A stretch of DNA of 22,628 nt from Cloacimonetes bacterium UBA5284 (lineage in GTDB: Bacteria; Cloacimonadota; Cloacimonadia; Cloacimonadales; Cloacimonadaceae), in contig DHSO01000044.1 in NCBI GenBank assembly GCA_002410505.1, positions 31,950 to 54,577 on the forward strand, in the 5' to 3' direction. The position numbers and the translations under genes were made by a program. Position 1 is the stretch's first letter. Each line of letters starts with the position of its first letter. The notes under the pieces were generated by a model. The model saw only the letters and a list, made by a program, of their open reading frames with translations, did not search any database and was not told the origin of the DNA. Positions 8,459 through 16,279 of the stretch are shown here, one piece after another.

Positions 8459-9075
8459 CCCAAGATCAATATTTCTGCGAGCGGGATCCACAGGCATTTC
8501 CCTTGTGGCAAAAAGCAGTAGTCGGCATAGCCGGAGCTGGAGGATTGGGCTCCAATATAGCCCTGATGCTGGCAAGAACCGGTATCGGAAAGCTGATCGT
8601 GGCGGATTTTGATACGGTGAGTGTATCAAACCTGAACCGTCAGGCCTACGATCTTTCTCAGCTAGGTATGCCCAAAGTCCAGGCACTGGAGCATAATATC
8701 CGCAGGGTAAATCCCTTCATAAAGCTTCAGATGCATGAACTCCGTTTGAATCCCGACAATATTGCCAGCATCTTTGCCGATGCAGATATAATGATCGAAG
8801 CTTTGGACAAAGCAGAAGAAAAGCAAATGCTCATCGAGACATGGCTAAAGTCTGATCAAGTGCGTCCGCTGATATGCGCTTCCGGCATTGCAGGATATGG
8901 CAGAAATGAGGACATCAAGAGTATTCGAGACGGGAATCTGTTCATCATCGGAGATATGCATTCAGAGCCGGTTGAAGGCATAGCTCCCATGGCTCCGCGG
9001 GTGATGATCGTAGCCGCTATGCAGGCAAATCTGTGTTTGGAAATACTGGCAAAGCATAATAAGGATAAAGCATGA
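8455..9075 (+). CDS. thiF: ThiF-family E1-like adenylyltransferase (short form)
   Basis: E1-like enzymes adenylate the C-terminal Gly-Gly of a small sulfur carrier (ThiS or MoaD) so that it can accept sulfur. The 206-residue protein has the nucleotide-binding GAGGLG at 27-32, an acidic strand end at Asp51/Asp53 and the signature NLNRQ at 59-63. It lacks the paired CxxC zinc ligands of full-length E. coli ThiF/MoeB, consistent with the short ThiF subfamily. The downstream gene, overlapping by 4 bases, encodes a Gly-Gly-ending carrier that is very likely its substrate. Whether the pair serves thiamine or a molybdopterin/tungstopterin route cannot be decided from sequence. The upstream MobB-like gene makes the latter worth considering. 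Confidence 0.85.
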   Translation: MTQDQYFCERDPQAFPLWQKAVVGIAGAGGLGSNIALMLARTGIGKLIVADFDTVSVSNLNRQAYDLSQLGMPKVQALEHNIRRVNPFIKLQMHELRLNPDNIASIFADADIMIEALDKAEEKQMLIETWLKSDQVRPLICASGIAGYGRNEDIKSIRDGNLFIIGDMHSEPVEGIAPMAPRVMIVAAMQANLCLEILAKHNKDKA

Positions 9076-9278
9076 AGCCCAAAATTACAATAAATGGCAA
9101 CAAAGTAGACTGGCAGGAAAGGATGACTGTGCGCGATGCGCTAAAGCTGATGAACTACACCTTCCCCATGCTGGTCATCAAAGTGAATGGCAAGCTGATA
9201 CCAAAAAGTGATTATGACAGCACTCATATCCCTGTGGGAGCGGACGTGATGGTGATCCACCTCATCAGCGGAGGTTGA
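9072..9278 (+). CDS. thiS: ThiS/MoaD-type sulfur carrier protein
   Basis: This 68-residue ubiquitin-fold protein opens with the beta strand KITINGNKVDW, has the family block VKVNGKLIPKSDY at about 37-49 and ends HLISGG, giving the C-terminal Gly-Gly needed for thiocarboxylate formation. The size is right for ThiS. It overlaps the thiF-like gene by 4 bases (ATGA), fitting an E1/carrier pair. Its 3' end overlaps the 3' end of the opposing queE gene by 14 bases. It is the last gene of the + strand operon. Confidence 0.85.
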   Translation: MKPKITINGNKVDWQERMTVRDALKLMNYTFPMLVIKVNGKLIPKSDYDSTHIPVGADVMVIHLISGG

Positions 9279-9891
9279 GCATCTTGTGTAATTGCATGCC
9301 CAGCTTCACCGGCAGTCCATCCGCCAAAAGCCACTCTGCTAAAAGCCCCGCCGGCAACAGCTGTGTGACCGGTGAGAAGTGCAGGCCTCTGCCCGCCAAC
9401 TGATACCTTTGTATTATCTCACGCGCGAAACAATAATCCGGGTAATTGGTAAGGACAAATTTGATCTCATCATGGGGGGCAAGCAGCTTCAGATTGGCAA
9501 ATTGAAAGCTGTCTCCCTCGCTGCTGCCCGGGCATTTGATATCCACAATTTTGATCACATCCCGGGGAACCTCATCCAGATACAACGATCCGTTTGTTTC
9601 CAATAACACGGTATAGCCACGTTCCAGCAAGGCTTGCATCAGAGCCGGACTCTCTTCCTGCCACAATGGTTCACCTCCGGTCAGTTCTACCAATTTTGCC
9701 GGATATTGGGACACTTCTGAGATTATCTCCTCAAAACTCATCATCCTGCCCCTGGAGTGTGAGTATGTGGTATCACAATAGCTGCAACGCAGATTGCATC
9801 CTGCCAGGCGCACAAATACACAAGGCATGCCCATATAGCTGGATTCTCCCTGAAGACTGTAGAAAATCTCGCAGATGTCCAAGTGTTTCAT
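9265..9891 (-). CDS. queE: 7-carboxy-7-deazaguanine synthase
   Basis: QueE is a radical SAM enzyme that makes 7-carboxy-7-deazaguanine, a precursor of queuosine and related deazaguanines. The 208-residue protein shows the QueE opening EIFYSLQGESSYMGMP and the CxxxCxxC site at Cys32, Cys36 and Cys39 (context AGCNLRCSYCDT). ELTGGEPL at about 69-76 is the SAM-binding GGE block, and LLETNGS follows at about 95-101. It starts 4 bases after the amidohydrolase stop, so it belongs to that transcript. The tail LGMQLHKMLNLR matches the family's conserved C-terminus. No other queuosine gene (queC, queD, tgt) is in the window. Confidence 0.93.
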   Translation of the reverse strand: MKHLDICEIFYSLQGESSYMGMPCVFVRLAGCNLRCSYCDTTYSHSRGRMMSFEEIISEVSQYPAKLVELTGGEPLWQEESPALMQALLERGYTVLLETNGSLYLDEVPRDVIKIVDIKCPGSSEGDSFQFANLKLLAPHDEIKFVLTNYPDYCFAREIIQRYQLAGRGLHFSPVTQLLPAGLLAEWLLADGLPVKLGMQLHKMLNLR

Positions 9892-9895
9892 CGCA

Positions 9896-11101
9896 CTAGA
9901 AAGGTAAGAAGGGAAAGTCTTTATGATAGCCCAAGGCTTCGTCTATCTGGTCATTGATCTCCAGGGGATCTCCAAGCACAAATTTCTCTCTGCCAGCGGT
10001 TCTAAAGATGGTGTAATCCCCTTGCGCGCAGGGCAATTCATCCAGATACTCACTATCTCCATAACGGGGTATCCCGTCTACTATCAGCAGCTTGATGTCT
10101 GCCATATCCAATCCCATCAGGTTTTGGAAGGGGTCTTTTTCCAATTGATCGGTAAGCAGCAGATTGCGAGTATCGGCAGGATCCAGCTTGCCATAAGATG
10201 GATCCAGATACAGGGCTTTTGCGGCGTTTTCGGTAATCATTTTGTACAGCTTGCCTAGCTCCAGATGCGGGAAATATTCCTTGATGATCTCCAATTCCGC
10301 GATCAGATTTACCGCTCCGCTCATGGTAGAATCAGTGCCAATCACCACATTCACGTTGTGCTTCAGGGCTGCTTCGATGTTGAAGGTTTTTCCGATCAGA
10401 TAGAAGTTTGATGTGGGGCACCAGCACACAGTGGCTCCCACTTTGGCAATGCGGGCGATCTCATCTTCTGTAAACGCGATACCGTGGATCATCATGGTGT
10501 TTTTCTGCAGCAAGTTCTGCTTCTCCAATTCCGCAAATTCCGCTTTGGTGATCTTATCCGTTCCTTCGCCCAAGTGGATAATATATGGCATTTTACCTTT
10601 GCTTAGCTCCATTTCTTTGGAAGCGGATTCTCCTCCCCACCAATTTCCCAAAGTAAGAGAATGGCATTGGCGATAGACCCGGGGCACGACAATCGGCATT
10701 GCATCGTAATAGAGGCCATCCTGCAGGGGGCCGTGGTCGTGCACTACTCCACAGCCGGAAAAGAGATTTTTGTAGGCTCCCAATCTCGCGATTGAAAGGG
10801 CGGCAGAATCCAGGTGTTGAAAGGAGCCGTCGTTCACCCAGAATTTGCTGCGTTCGTGGAAGCTGAAGGAGTTTTTCATGTCTTCTACCCAGATATGAGA
10901 ATTGGGATAGGGGCGATTGTCCCCTGCTTTTGGTACCCAATTTCCCACCAGGTGATCGTGGGAATTGATAAGTGGAATATAGGCTATGCTTTTCGGGATT
11001 TCCAACACTGCTTCATTGGTGTCTTCAGTTCCCAGATTCAGCACCACGCCTTCGCGCACATCTTTACTGGTGATAACGCTGAGGCCGGGTATGATTTTCA
11101 T
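9896..11101 (-). CDS. Amidohydrolase-superfamily metal-dependent hydrolase
   Basis: The 401-residue protein carries the metal site of the amidohydrolase superfamily: HxH at His48 and His50 (NSHDHLVGN), His176 (HLGEG), His206 (MIHGIAF) and Asp257 (GTDSTMSG). CWCPTSNFYL (about 226-235) and the order of motifs put it near the cytosine/SAH deaminase group (COG0402), but the substrate cannot be named. Its start overlaps the stop of the etfA gene by 4 bases and queE follows after 4 bases, so the three are co-transcribed. A role linked to the ETF would be speculation. Confidence 0.75.
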   Translation of the reverse strand: MKIIPGLSVITSKDVREGVVLNLGTEDTNEAVLEIPKSIAYIPLINSHDHLVGNWVPKAGDNRPYPNSHIWVEDMKNSFSFHERSKFWVNDGSFQHLDSAALSIARLGAYKNLFSGCGVVHDHGPLQDGLYYDAMPIVVPRVYRQCHSLTLGNWWGGESASKEMELSKGKMPYIIHLGEGTDKITKAEFAELEKQNLLQKNTMMIHGIAFTEDEIARIAKVGATVCWCPTSNFYLIGKTFNIEAALKHNVNVVIGTDSTMSGAVNLIAELEIIKEYFPHLELGKLYKMITENAAKALYLDPSYGKLDPADTRNLLLTDQLEKDPFQNLMGLDMADIKLLIVDGIPRYGDSEYLDELPCAQGDYTIFRTAGREKFVLGDPLEINDQIDEALGYHKDFPFLPF

Positions 11102-12288
11102 GCTCGTACTTCTTTTATCCTCTTAATCAGTTTTGGCACCACTTCAAACAGATCTCCCACAATTCCCAGGTCCGCAACCTTAAAGATCGGGGCATCGGGA
11201 TCTTTGTTGATCGCCACAATATAATCCGCGGAGCTCATTCCTGCCAAGTGCTGGATAGCGCCTGAGATTCCGATAGCTATGTAGATTCCGGGCTTTACAG
11301 TCTTACCCGTTTGCCCCACTTGATGAGAATAGGCAATCCACTCAGAATCAACCGCCGCGCGCGATGCTCCAACCGCTCCGTCCAGAGCCAAAGCAAGCTC
11401 TTCTATCATGGCAAAATTTTTGGCATCCTTGATGCCTCTACCCCCAGCCACGATCACGTTAGCATCGGTGATATTGATCAGATTTGTCTTCTCTTTTTCA
11501 AATGATATATATTTAGATTTGTCTTCTTCCAGATCAAAGCTATAATCCTCGCGAATCACCACTCCACTCTTCGCATCGTCCCGCTGCAGAGGATTCATGA
11601 CTTTATGCCGGACTGTTGCCATTTGAGGACGATTGTTCGCGGTTACTATGGTAGCCATGATGTTGCCTCCGAAGGCAGGGCGTGTCTGCAAAAGATTGCC
11701 GCTTTCTTCGTCGATGGCCAGGCCCGTGCAATCTGCAGTGAGGCCGGTGTTCAATTTGATCGCGACTCTGGGAATGAAGCTCCTGCCTGTCACCGTAGCG
11801 CCTGCAAGAATGATCTCAGGACGATACTTCTGTGCCAGGTAGATCATCGCTTCACTGTATTTTTCGTCCCTGAAATGCTCCAGGGCCGGATCGTCTATGC
11901 AAATAACCTGATCCGCTCCGTAGGCGATCAATTCCTCTGCCAGACCGTTGAGCTGATGACCCAGCAGAATCGCACTCAGCTCGCATGACAATTGATCGGC
12001 AAGCTCTCTGCCCTTGCCCAGAAGTTCGTGAGACACTCCGGCGATCACGCCATCGTGTTGTTCTGCAAACACCCAGATCCCGGAGTATTGGCTCTTGTCC
12101 ACATGCTCCTTGCTCTTTTTGCGAATCAGAATAGCATCAAAGGGGCAAGCCTGTACACAGGCACCGCAAAGCACACACTTGTCGATATCAATTTCGGCAA
12201 CTTTTGAGATTATCTTGATGGCATCATAGGCACATGCTTTCAAGCACGCAGCACAGCCGACGCATTTTTCAACGAGAACTTCAATCAT
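11098..12288 (-). CDS. etfA: Electron transfer flavoprotein alpha subunit with N-terminal 2[4Fe-4S] ferredoxin domain
   Basis: ETF alpha binds FAD and passes electrons between dehydrogenases and acceptors. The first 50 residues are a two-cluster ferredoxin module (Cys9, 12, 15, 19 and Cys38, 41, 44, 48). Residues about 65-250 are the ETF N-terminal domain. Residues about 270-390 are the FAD domain, with VAGGRGIKDAKNF, GASRAAVD, QVGQTGKTVKP, GISGAIQH and INKDPDAPIF. Fusions of this type occur in ETFs of clostridial and acetogenic enzymes that use flavin-based electron bifurcation, such as CarE of Acetobacterium woodii. An etfB gene is not adjacent: upstream is a gap and a flavodiiron gene, downstream an amidohydrolase. 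The first Cys motif has Ala where Pro often follows the fourth Cys. AGGAGA (complement of 12293-12298) supports the start. Confidence 0.9.
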   Translation of the reverse strand: MIEVLVEKCVGCAACLKACAYDAIKIISKVAEIDIDKCVLCGACVQACPFDAILIRKKSKEHVDKSQYSGIWVFAEQHDGVIAGVSHELLGKGRELADQLSCELSAILLGHQLNGLAEELIAYGADQVICIDDPALEHFRDEKYSEAMIYLAQKYRPEIILAGATVTGRSFIPRVAIKLNTGLTADCTGLAIDEESGNLLQTRPAFGGNIMATIVTANNRPQMATVRHKVMNPLQRDDAKSGVVIREDYSFDLEEDKSKYISFEKEKTNLINITDANVIVAGGRGIKDAKNFAMIEELALALDGAVGASRAAVDSEWIAYSHQVGQTGKTVKPGIYIAIGISGAIQHLAGMSSADYIVAINKDPDAPIFKVADLGIVGDLFEVVPKLIKRIKEVRA

Positions 12289-12302
12289 TTTTTCTCCTGA
12301 GA

Positions 12303-12354
12303 ATTAATGAATCAAAGCACGGCAAACTGTCAAGCCTATTTTTAGTTTTGCCGT
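12303..12354 (-). promoter_or_regulatory. Possible etfA promoter with flanking inverted repeat
   Basis: On the minus strand a perfect TTGACA (complement of 12328-12333) lies about 40 bases from the etfA start. A weak -10-like ATTAAT (complement of 12303-12308) follows after a long 19-base spacer. An inverted repeat, ACGGCAAACT at 12319-12328 and AGTTTTGCCGT at 12344-12354, brackets the -35 and could be an operator or simply a stem-loop. The spacing is poor and the start would fall almost on the ribosome binding site, so the call is tentative. The remaining bases between etfA and the flavodiiron gene (to 12506) show nothing else. Confidence 0.3.
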
Positions 12355-12506
12355 ATCCGGCATAAAATGGCGCATCTTTGGCCAAATTCTTTGGTAAAAG
12401 ACGGCGCACACATCCCGGATGGCCTGTGTCCATGCCTTTGAATATGTATCTCAGCTGCCGGGCAGGAGTAGGACTGAGCGGATGAGCTTCTTGCTTCCCG
12501 CTCTGT

Positions 12507-13691
12507 TTAATTCGCTGCCGAGCCGGAGCTTAAGTGCCTGGATAAGATCAGATCTGCCAGTTCCCGCAGCTTTTGATAGCTTTCGGCATCGGGATCCCCT
12601 TTACAGAGAACCGCTCCCAAGACCTCGACCTTCAGTGCGGGAATCATTCCGGTTAGCTGCTCCACAGCTTTTGTGGCCCAGCCGTAAGAACCTATTACCG
12701 CCGCATACTTCAGCTTGGGCTTGATCGCGTTTGCCAGGGTGGCAGCATAGGCCACGTTGGGGTGAGGGCCCACATGTACAGTGGGAGTTCCGATCACAAT
12801 CGTGGAAGCGTCCACCAATTCCATTGCCAGCTTGCCGATATCCGTAACTGCAAGGTCAAACAGCGCTACCTCCACCTTGCGGTCAGCCAGCTCTGCCGTG
12901 AGGAAATCCACCATTTTCGCGGTGCTGCCATGCATGGAGATGTATGGTATCACCACTTTATTGTCCATCTTGTCTGATATCCAATCCTCATACGCATCCA
13001 GAATTATCTCCGGGTAATTCCACATGGGGCCGTGACTGGGAGCGATCAGATCAAAATCCAATTGCCGCACTTTTTGCATATTAGTCTTGATCATTTGCCG
13101 GAATGGCATCATGATCTCGGCATAATAGCGCTTGGCTGCTTCCAGTACAGAGGGATCCCTGTCGGCATACATCTTGCTGCCCGCCACGTGTGAACCCATA
13201 AAGTCGCAGCTAAAGAGTATCTTATCTTCCCGGAGATAGGCAGACATAGTTTCCGGCCAATGCACCCAAGGCGTGTGGATAAAGCGTAAAGTGCGATCTC
13301 CCAAAGAGATCTCTTCATTGTCCTGTACTATCTGAATGCGATCTTCGGGGACGCCGAGATGATCCATCAACAAAGCCTTAGCCTTGGGCGAACAGATCAG
13401 TGTGGCTTCCGGATATTTGGATAGGATGACCGGCAGAGAACCGGAGTGGTCTTGCTCGGCATGAAGAGATATCACATAATCTATCTTCTTGATTGCAGTT
13501 AATTGGGATAAATATTCATCCAGGTGCTCGGGTTCCACCGTATCGATGAGAGCATTCTTCATAGTGCCCGGGATATAGTAGGAATTGTAACTGGTCCCGT
13601 CAGGTAGAGGAATAAGGGAATCAAACAGGCGGCGCGACCAATCCTGTACGCCCAGCAGCATGATCCCATTACGAATTTCTCTTGCGTTCAT
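12507..13691 (-). CDS. Flavodiiron protein (A-type flavoprotein, oxygen/NO reductase)
   Basis: Flavodiiron proteins reduce O2 to water or NO to N2O and protect anaerobes. The start chosen at 13691 (NAREIRNGIML) is preceded at 7 bases by AAGGAG (complement of 13699-13704); an in-frame ATG 13 codons upstream has no such site. The 394-residue protein has a lactamase-fold diiron domain with HAEQDH (His77, Glu79, Asp81, His82), His144 (HWPETM), Asp163 (SCDFMGSH) and His220 (PSHGPMW). A flavodoxin domain from about 245 carries the FMN loop SMHGST. There is no rubredoxin tail, so an external reductant is needed. It is followed after 218 bases by etfA. O2 versus NO preference cannot be told. Confidence 0.92.
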   Translation of the reverse strand: MNAREIRNGIMLLGVQDWSRRLFDSLIPLPDGTSYNSYYIPGTMKNALIDTVEPEHLDEYLSQLTAIKKIDYVISLHAEQDHSGSLPVILSKYPEATLICSPKAKALLMDHLGVPEDRIQIVQDNEEISLGDRTLRFIHTPWVHWPETMSAYLREDKILFSCDFMGSHVAGSKMYADRDPSVLEAAKRYYAEIMMPFRQMIKTNMQKVRQLDFDLIAPSHGPMWNYPEIILDAYEDWISDKMDNKVVIPYISMHGSTAKMVDFLTAELADRKVEVALFDLAVTDIGKLAMELVDASTIVIGTPTVHVGPHPNVAYAATLANAIKPKLKYAAVIGSYGWATKAVEQLTGMIPALKVEVLGAVLCKGDPDAESYQKLRELADLILSRHLSSGSAAN

Positions 13692-13726
13692 AAAGCTACT
13701 CCTTGTGTAAAATTCGCGCCTGATAT

Positions 13727-13740
13727 CCATGGCGCCATGC
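13727..13740. promoter_or_regulatory. Palindrome ATGGCGCCAT upstream of the flavodiiron gene
   Basis: A perfect 10-base palindrome (13729-13738, within the near-symmetric CCATGGCGCCATGC) lies about 40 bases before the chosen start of the flavodiiron gene, in the 114-base gap after the hybrid kinase gene. The place suits a repressor or activator site, but short palindromes also arise by chance. I found no good -35/-10 pair beside it. Confidence 0.25.
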
Positions 13741-13805
13741 AGATAGAATAAGCTGAAACTGAGTAATTCCCAGTAAATTTATCTAATATTGCCGATCAAG
13801 CTATA

Positions 13806-15893
13806 TCATGCCCCAGATCCAGCTCGAGCGGGGCCTTCGTGTTTTAAGGCTTCACCTATCTTTTCGAGCAGTTCCTGACGGGTAAAGGGCTTGCGCAAAA
13901 ATGGAATACCGGGGTCCAATTCTCCGTGCTGAGAGATAATGTTTTCGGTGTAGCCGGACATCAACAGCAGCTTAATCTCGGGGTGCTTAAATTGCATTAT
14001 GGCAGCCAATTCCACTCCACTCAAGCCGGGCATCACCACATCGCTGATGATCAGATGCGGGCGCAGACCTTCATCCTCAATCAGGACCATGGCTTTATCC
14101 GCACTATCTGCTTGCACCACATTGAATCCCATTCTACTGATCATTTTAGCGCTCAGATCAGCTATGGATGCATCGTCTTCCACGATCAGTACCAATTCAT
14201 CGTGCCGACTTTCCTTCATCGGCGCTTTAGCTTCACTCTCCACTTCATTCTTGCCGTTGGCTGTGGGCAGCATGATCACAAACATGGATCCCTTGCCGGG
14301 ACTGCTATCCACGTTTATGCTGCCGCCTGCCTGACGGATGATTCCATATACTGTGGGCAAGCCCAAGCCGGTGCCGTGCCCTTTTGCCTTGGTGGTAAAG
14401 AAAGGTTCGAAGATGTGTTCTTTGGTTTCCAGATCCATACCGCAGCCGGTATCTTTCACTTTCAGCACCACGAAGCCATCGCCCTTGATCATGGGATGTC
14501 TGGCGCTGAAGGCTGGATCCGGGCTAAAGGCAAACGTAGAGATGCTGAGGGTTCCGCCCATTTGCATGGCTTCTCTGGCATTGATCACCAGATTCATGAT
14601 CACTTGCTCGATCTGCCCTACGTCTGCCATGATCTTCGGCAGATCATCTGCCAAATCCTTCACAAATTCGATATCTTCGCCGATCAGTCGCATCAGCATT
14701 TTGGAGAGATTTTCTATAGTTTCATTCAGGTCCAGCAATTGCGGTTTGATCACTTGTTTGCGGCTGAAAGTGAGAAGCTGGCGGGTGAGGCCGGCAGCTC
14801 TCAGCCCGGCTTTATTGATCTCTTCTATTTCCGTGCGGATAGGATCTTTACCGTGCAAACTGTTCAAAACTTCCTCGGTATAGCCCAGGATCACGGTGAG
14901 GATATTGTTGAAATCGTGAGCTATACCCCCCGCCAATTGCCCGATGGAATCAAGTTTTTGAGCCTGCCTTAGCTGCTGAGTCAGTTCATTTTGCCTTATT
15001 TCAGCTTCTTTCTTCTCGGTGATATCGCGGAAGGTACCAATAATCCGGCAAATCATATCGTTTTCCCATTCTGCAACCGCGCCGGTGTGCACAAATATTT
15101 TCCTACCCTTGGGAGTGACAAACCAGGATTCCAAATCATAAGTCGTGCCGTTTTTCAGGATCTCATCCCAATACTTCTGCAGTTTCGTTTGATTCTCCTC
15201 TTCATATCCGGACATACTAAGCCGGATCGCCTCTTCCCCGGACACGCTGTTTATCTCAACATCATGCAATTTGTACATTTCTTCGGTCCAATAGATCTTC
15301 TTAGTTTCCGGATAGTATACCCAACCCCCCATTTTTTCGAGAGCTTGCACCGTCTTCAGAATACCCTCGCTTCTTCTGAGGGCTTCCAAGGTTTTATTGC
15401 GCGCCTCCACCTCAGCTTCCATCTCCAGCATCTTTTCTTCCAACTTGCGTACCAGGCGTTCGTTATATAGCTTCAATACGGTTTCATCATCCACTGTTTC
15501 CGCTTGTTCAAAGCGATGGGGATCATCTTTTCGAGCCAGGGCATTATCAATTCTTTCCAGTAGTTCATCGGGTTCGCATGGCTTTATAATGAAGTCGTCC
15601 GCTCCTATTTTCCGAGCCAGCACCGCGTCTTTATCTCCGGTGTAGGTTGCCGTATATACAATGAAGGGGATGTGTTTGAGTTTGGGATTTTTCCGTATTT
15701 CCCGGCACAAGGCAAATCCATCCATCACGGGCATCAGGATATCACTGATGACAAGATCCACCTCTTCCGTTTTTAATATATCCAGTGCTTCTCTACCGTT
15801 TTTGGCATCAAGAAACTGGTATCCCCTGCCACTCAGCAAACTCTGTAAATAGTAAAGGTTCTCACTTTGATCGTCAACGTTTAGTATTCTCAT
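13806..15893 (-). CDS. Hybrid signalling protein REC-PAS-histidine kinase-REC
   Basis: The 695-residue protein has no membrane segment. Residues 1-120 form a receiver domain (acidic Asp7/Asp8, phosphoacceptor Asp51, Lys104). A likely coiled coil spans about 140-175 and a PAS domain about 176-297 (ending FRDITEKKEAE). The dimerisation domain has phospho-accepting His326 (GGIAHDFNN). The ATPase domain has Asn434/Asn438, DTGCGM at 481-486 and GTGLGL at 507-512. A second receiver from about 566 has Asp618 (ISDVVMP) and a Lys in RKPFT. It is the last gene of a three-gene signalling operon, 17 bases after the response regulator, with AAGGAG before its start. The N-terminal receiver could take phosphate from the upstream kinase, giving a phosphorelay; the output is unknown, as there is no DNA-binding domain. 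Confidence 0.92.
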   Translation of the reverse strand: MRILNVDDQSENLYYLQSLLSGRGYQFLDAKNGREALDILKTEEVDLVISDILMPVMDGFALCREIRKNPKLKHIPFIVYTATYTGDKDAVLARKIGADDFIIKPCEPDELLERIDNALARKDDPHRFEQAETVDDETVLKLYNERLVRKLEEKMLEMEAEVEARNKTLEALRRSEGILKTVQALEKMGGWVYYPETKKIYWTEEMYKLHDVEINSVSGEEAIRLSMSGYEEENQTKLQKYWDEILKNGTTYDLESWFVTPKGRKIFVHTGAVAEWENDMICRIIGTFRDITEKKEAEIRQNELTQQLRQAQKLDSIGQLAGGIAHDFNNILTVILGYTEEVLNSLHGKDPIRTEIEEINKAGLRAAGLTRQLLTFSRKQVIKPQLLDLNETIENLSKMLMRLIGEDIEFVKDLADDLPKIMADVGQIEQVIMNLVINAREAMQMGGTLSISTFAFSPDPAFSARHPMIKGDGFVVLKVKDTGCGMDLETKEHIFEPFFTTKAKGHGTGLGLPTVYGIIRQAGGSINVDSSPGKGSMFVIMLPTANGKNEVESEAKAPMKESRHDELVLIVEDDASIADLSAKMISRMGFNVVQADSADKAMVLIEDEGLRPHLIISDVVMPGLSGVELAAIMQFKHPEIKLLLMSGYTENIISQHGELDPGIPFLRKPFTRQELLEKIGEALKHEGPARAGSGA

Positions 15894-15910
15894 CCCTGCT
15901 CCTTTGCGTA

Positions 15911-16279
15911 TCAGGCTTTCAGGTAGCTTTCGATCTGATCGGCAAATCTCAGCGGATCGATCGGTTTCTCAATGTAACCCGTGGCTCCCGCTGACAAGGC
16001 TTGTTCTTTGTTTCCTGTCATAGCATAAGAGCTAACCACCACGATAGGTATCCCGGCCAGGTCCGGATTGGACATCAATCTGCGCAACACCGTATATCCA
16101 TCCATCTCCGGTAATTGGATGTCCAGCAATATGATACTCGGTGTGTTGTATATCGCCATCTCCAGGCCCAGCCAGCCACTGTCCGCCCCCAAAACCTTGT
16201 AGCCTTTGTTTTCCAGAAGGTACTGCATCAGATAGTAGTTGTCCCTGTTGTCTTCTATGATGAGGACTGTTGTTTGCAT
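15911..16279 (-). CDS. Single-domain response regulator
   Basis: The 122-residue protein is a lone receiver domain (CheY/DivK type): Glu9 and Asp10 for metal, phosphoacceptor Asp53 (LLDIQLPEMDGY), conserved Ser in VVSSYA and Lys in EKPIDP. There is no output domain, so it probably shuttles phosphate or acts by protein binding. Its start lies inside the end of the sensor kinase gene (25-base overlap), with a GGAGGGA site within that gene, which indicates coupled translation. The neighbouring hybrid kinase is the natural next partner. Confidence 0.92.
   Translation of the reverse strand: MQTTVLIIEDNRDNYYLMQYLLENKGYKVLGADSGWLGLEMAIYNTPSIILLDIQLPEMDGYTVLRRLMSNPDLAGIPIVVVSSYAMTGNKEQALSAGATGYIEKPIDPLRFADQIESYLKA

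Noticed and set aside
13692..13730. Upstream ATG giving 13 extra residues on the flavodiiron protein
   Set aside because: The inner ATG at 13691 has AAGGAG at ideal spacing and the extra residues do not fit the family's N-terminus.
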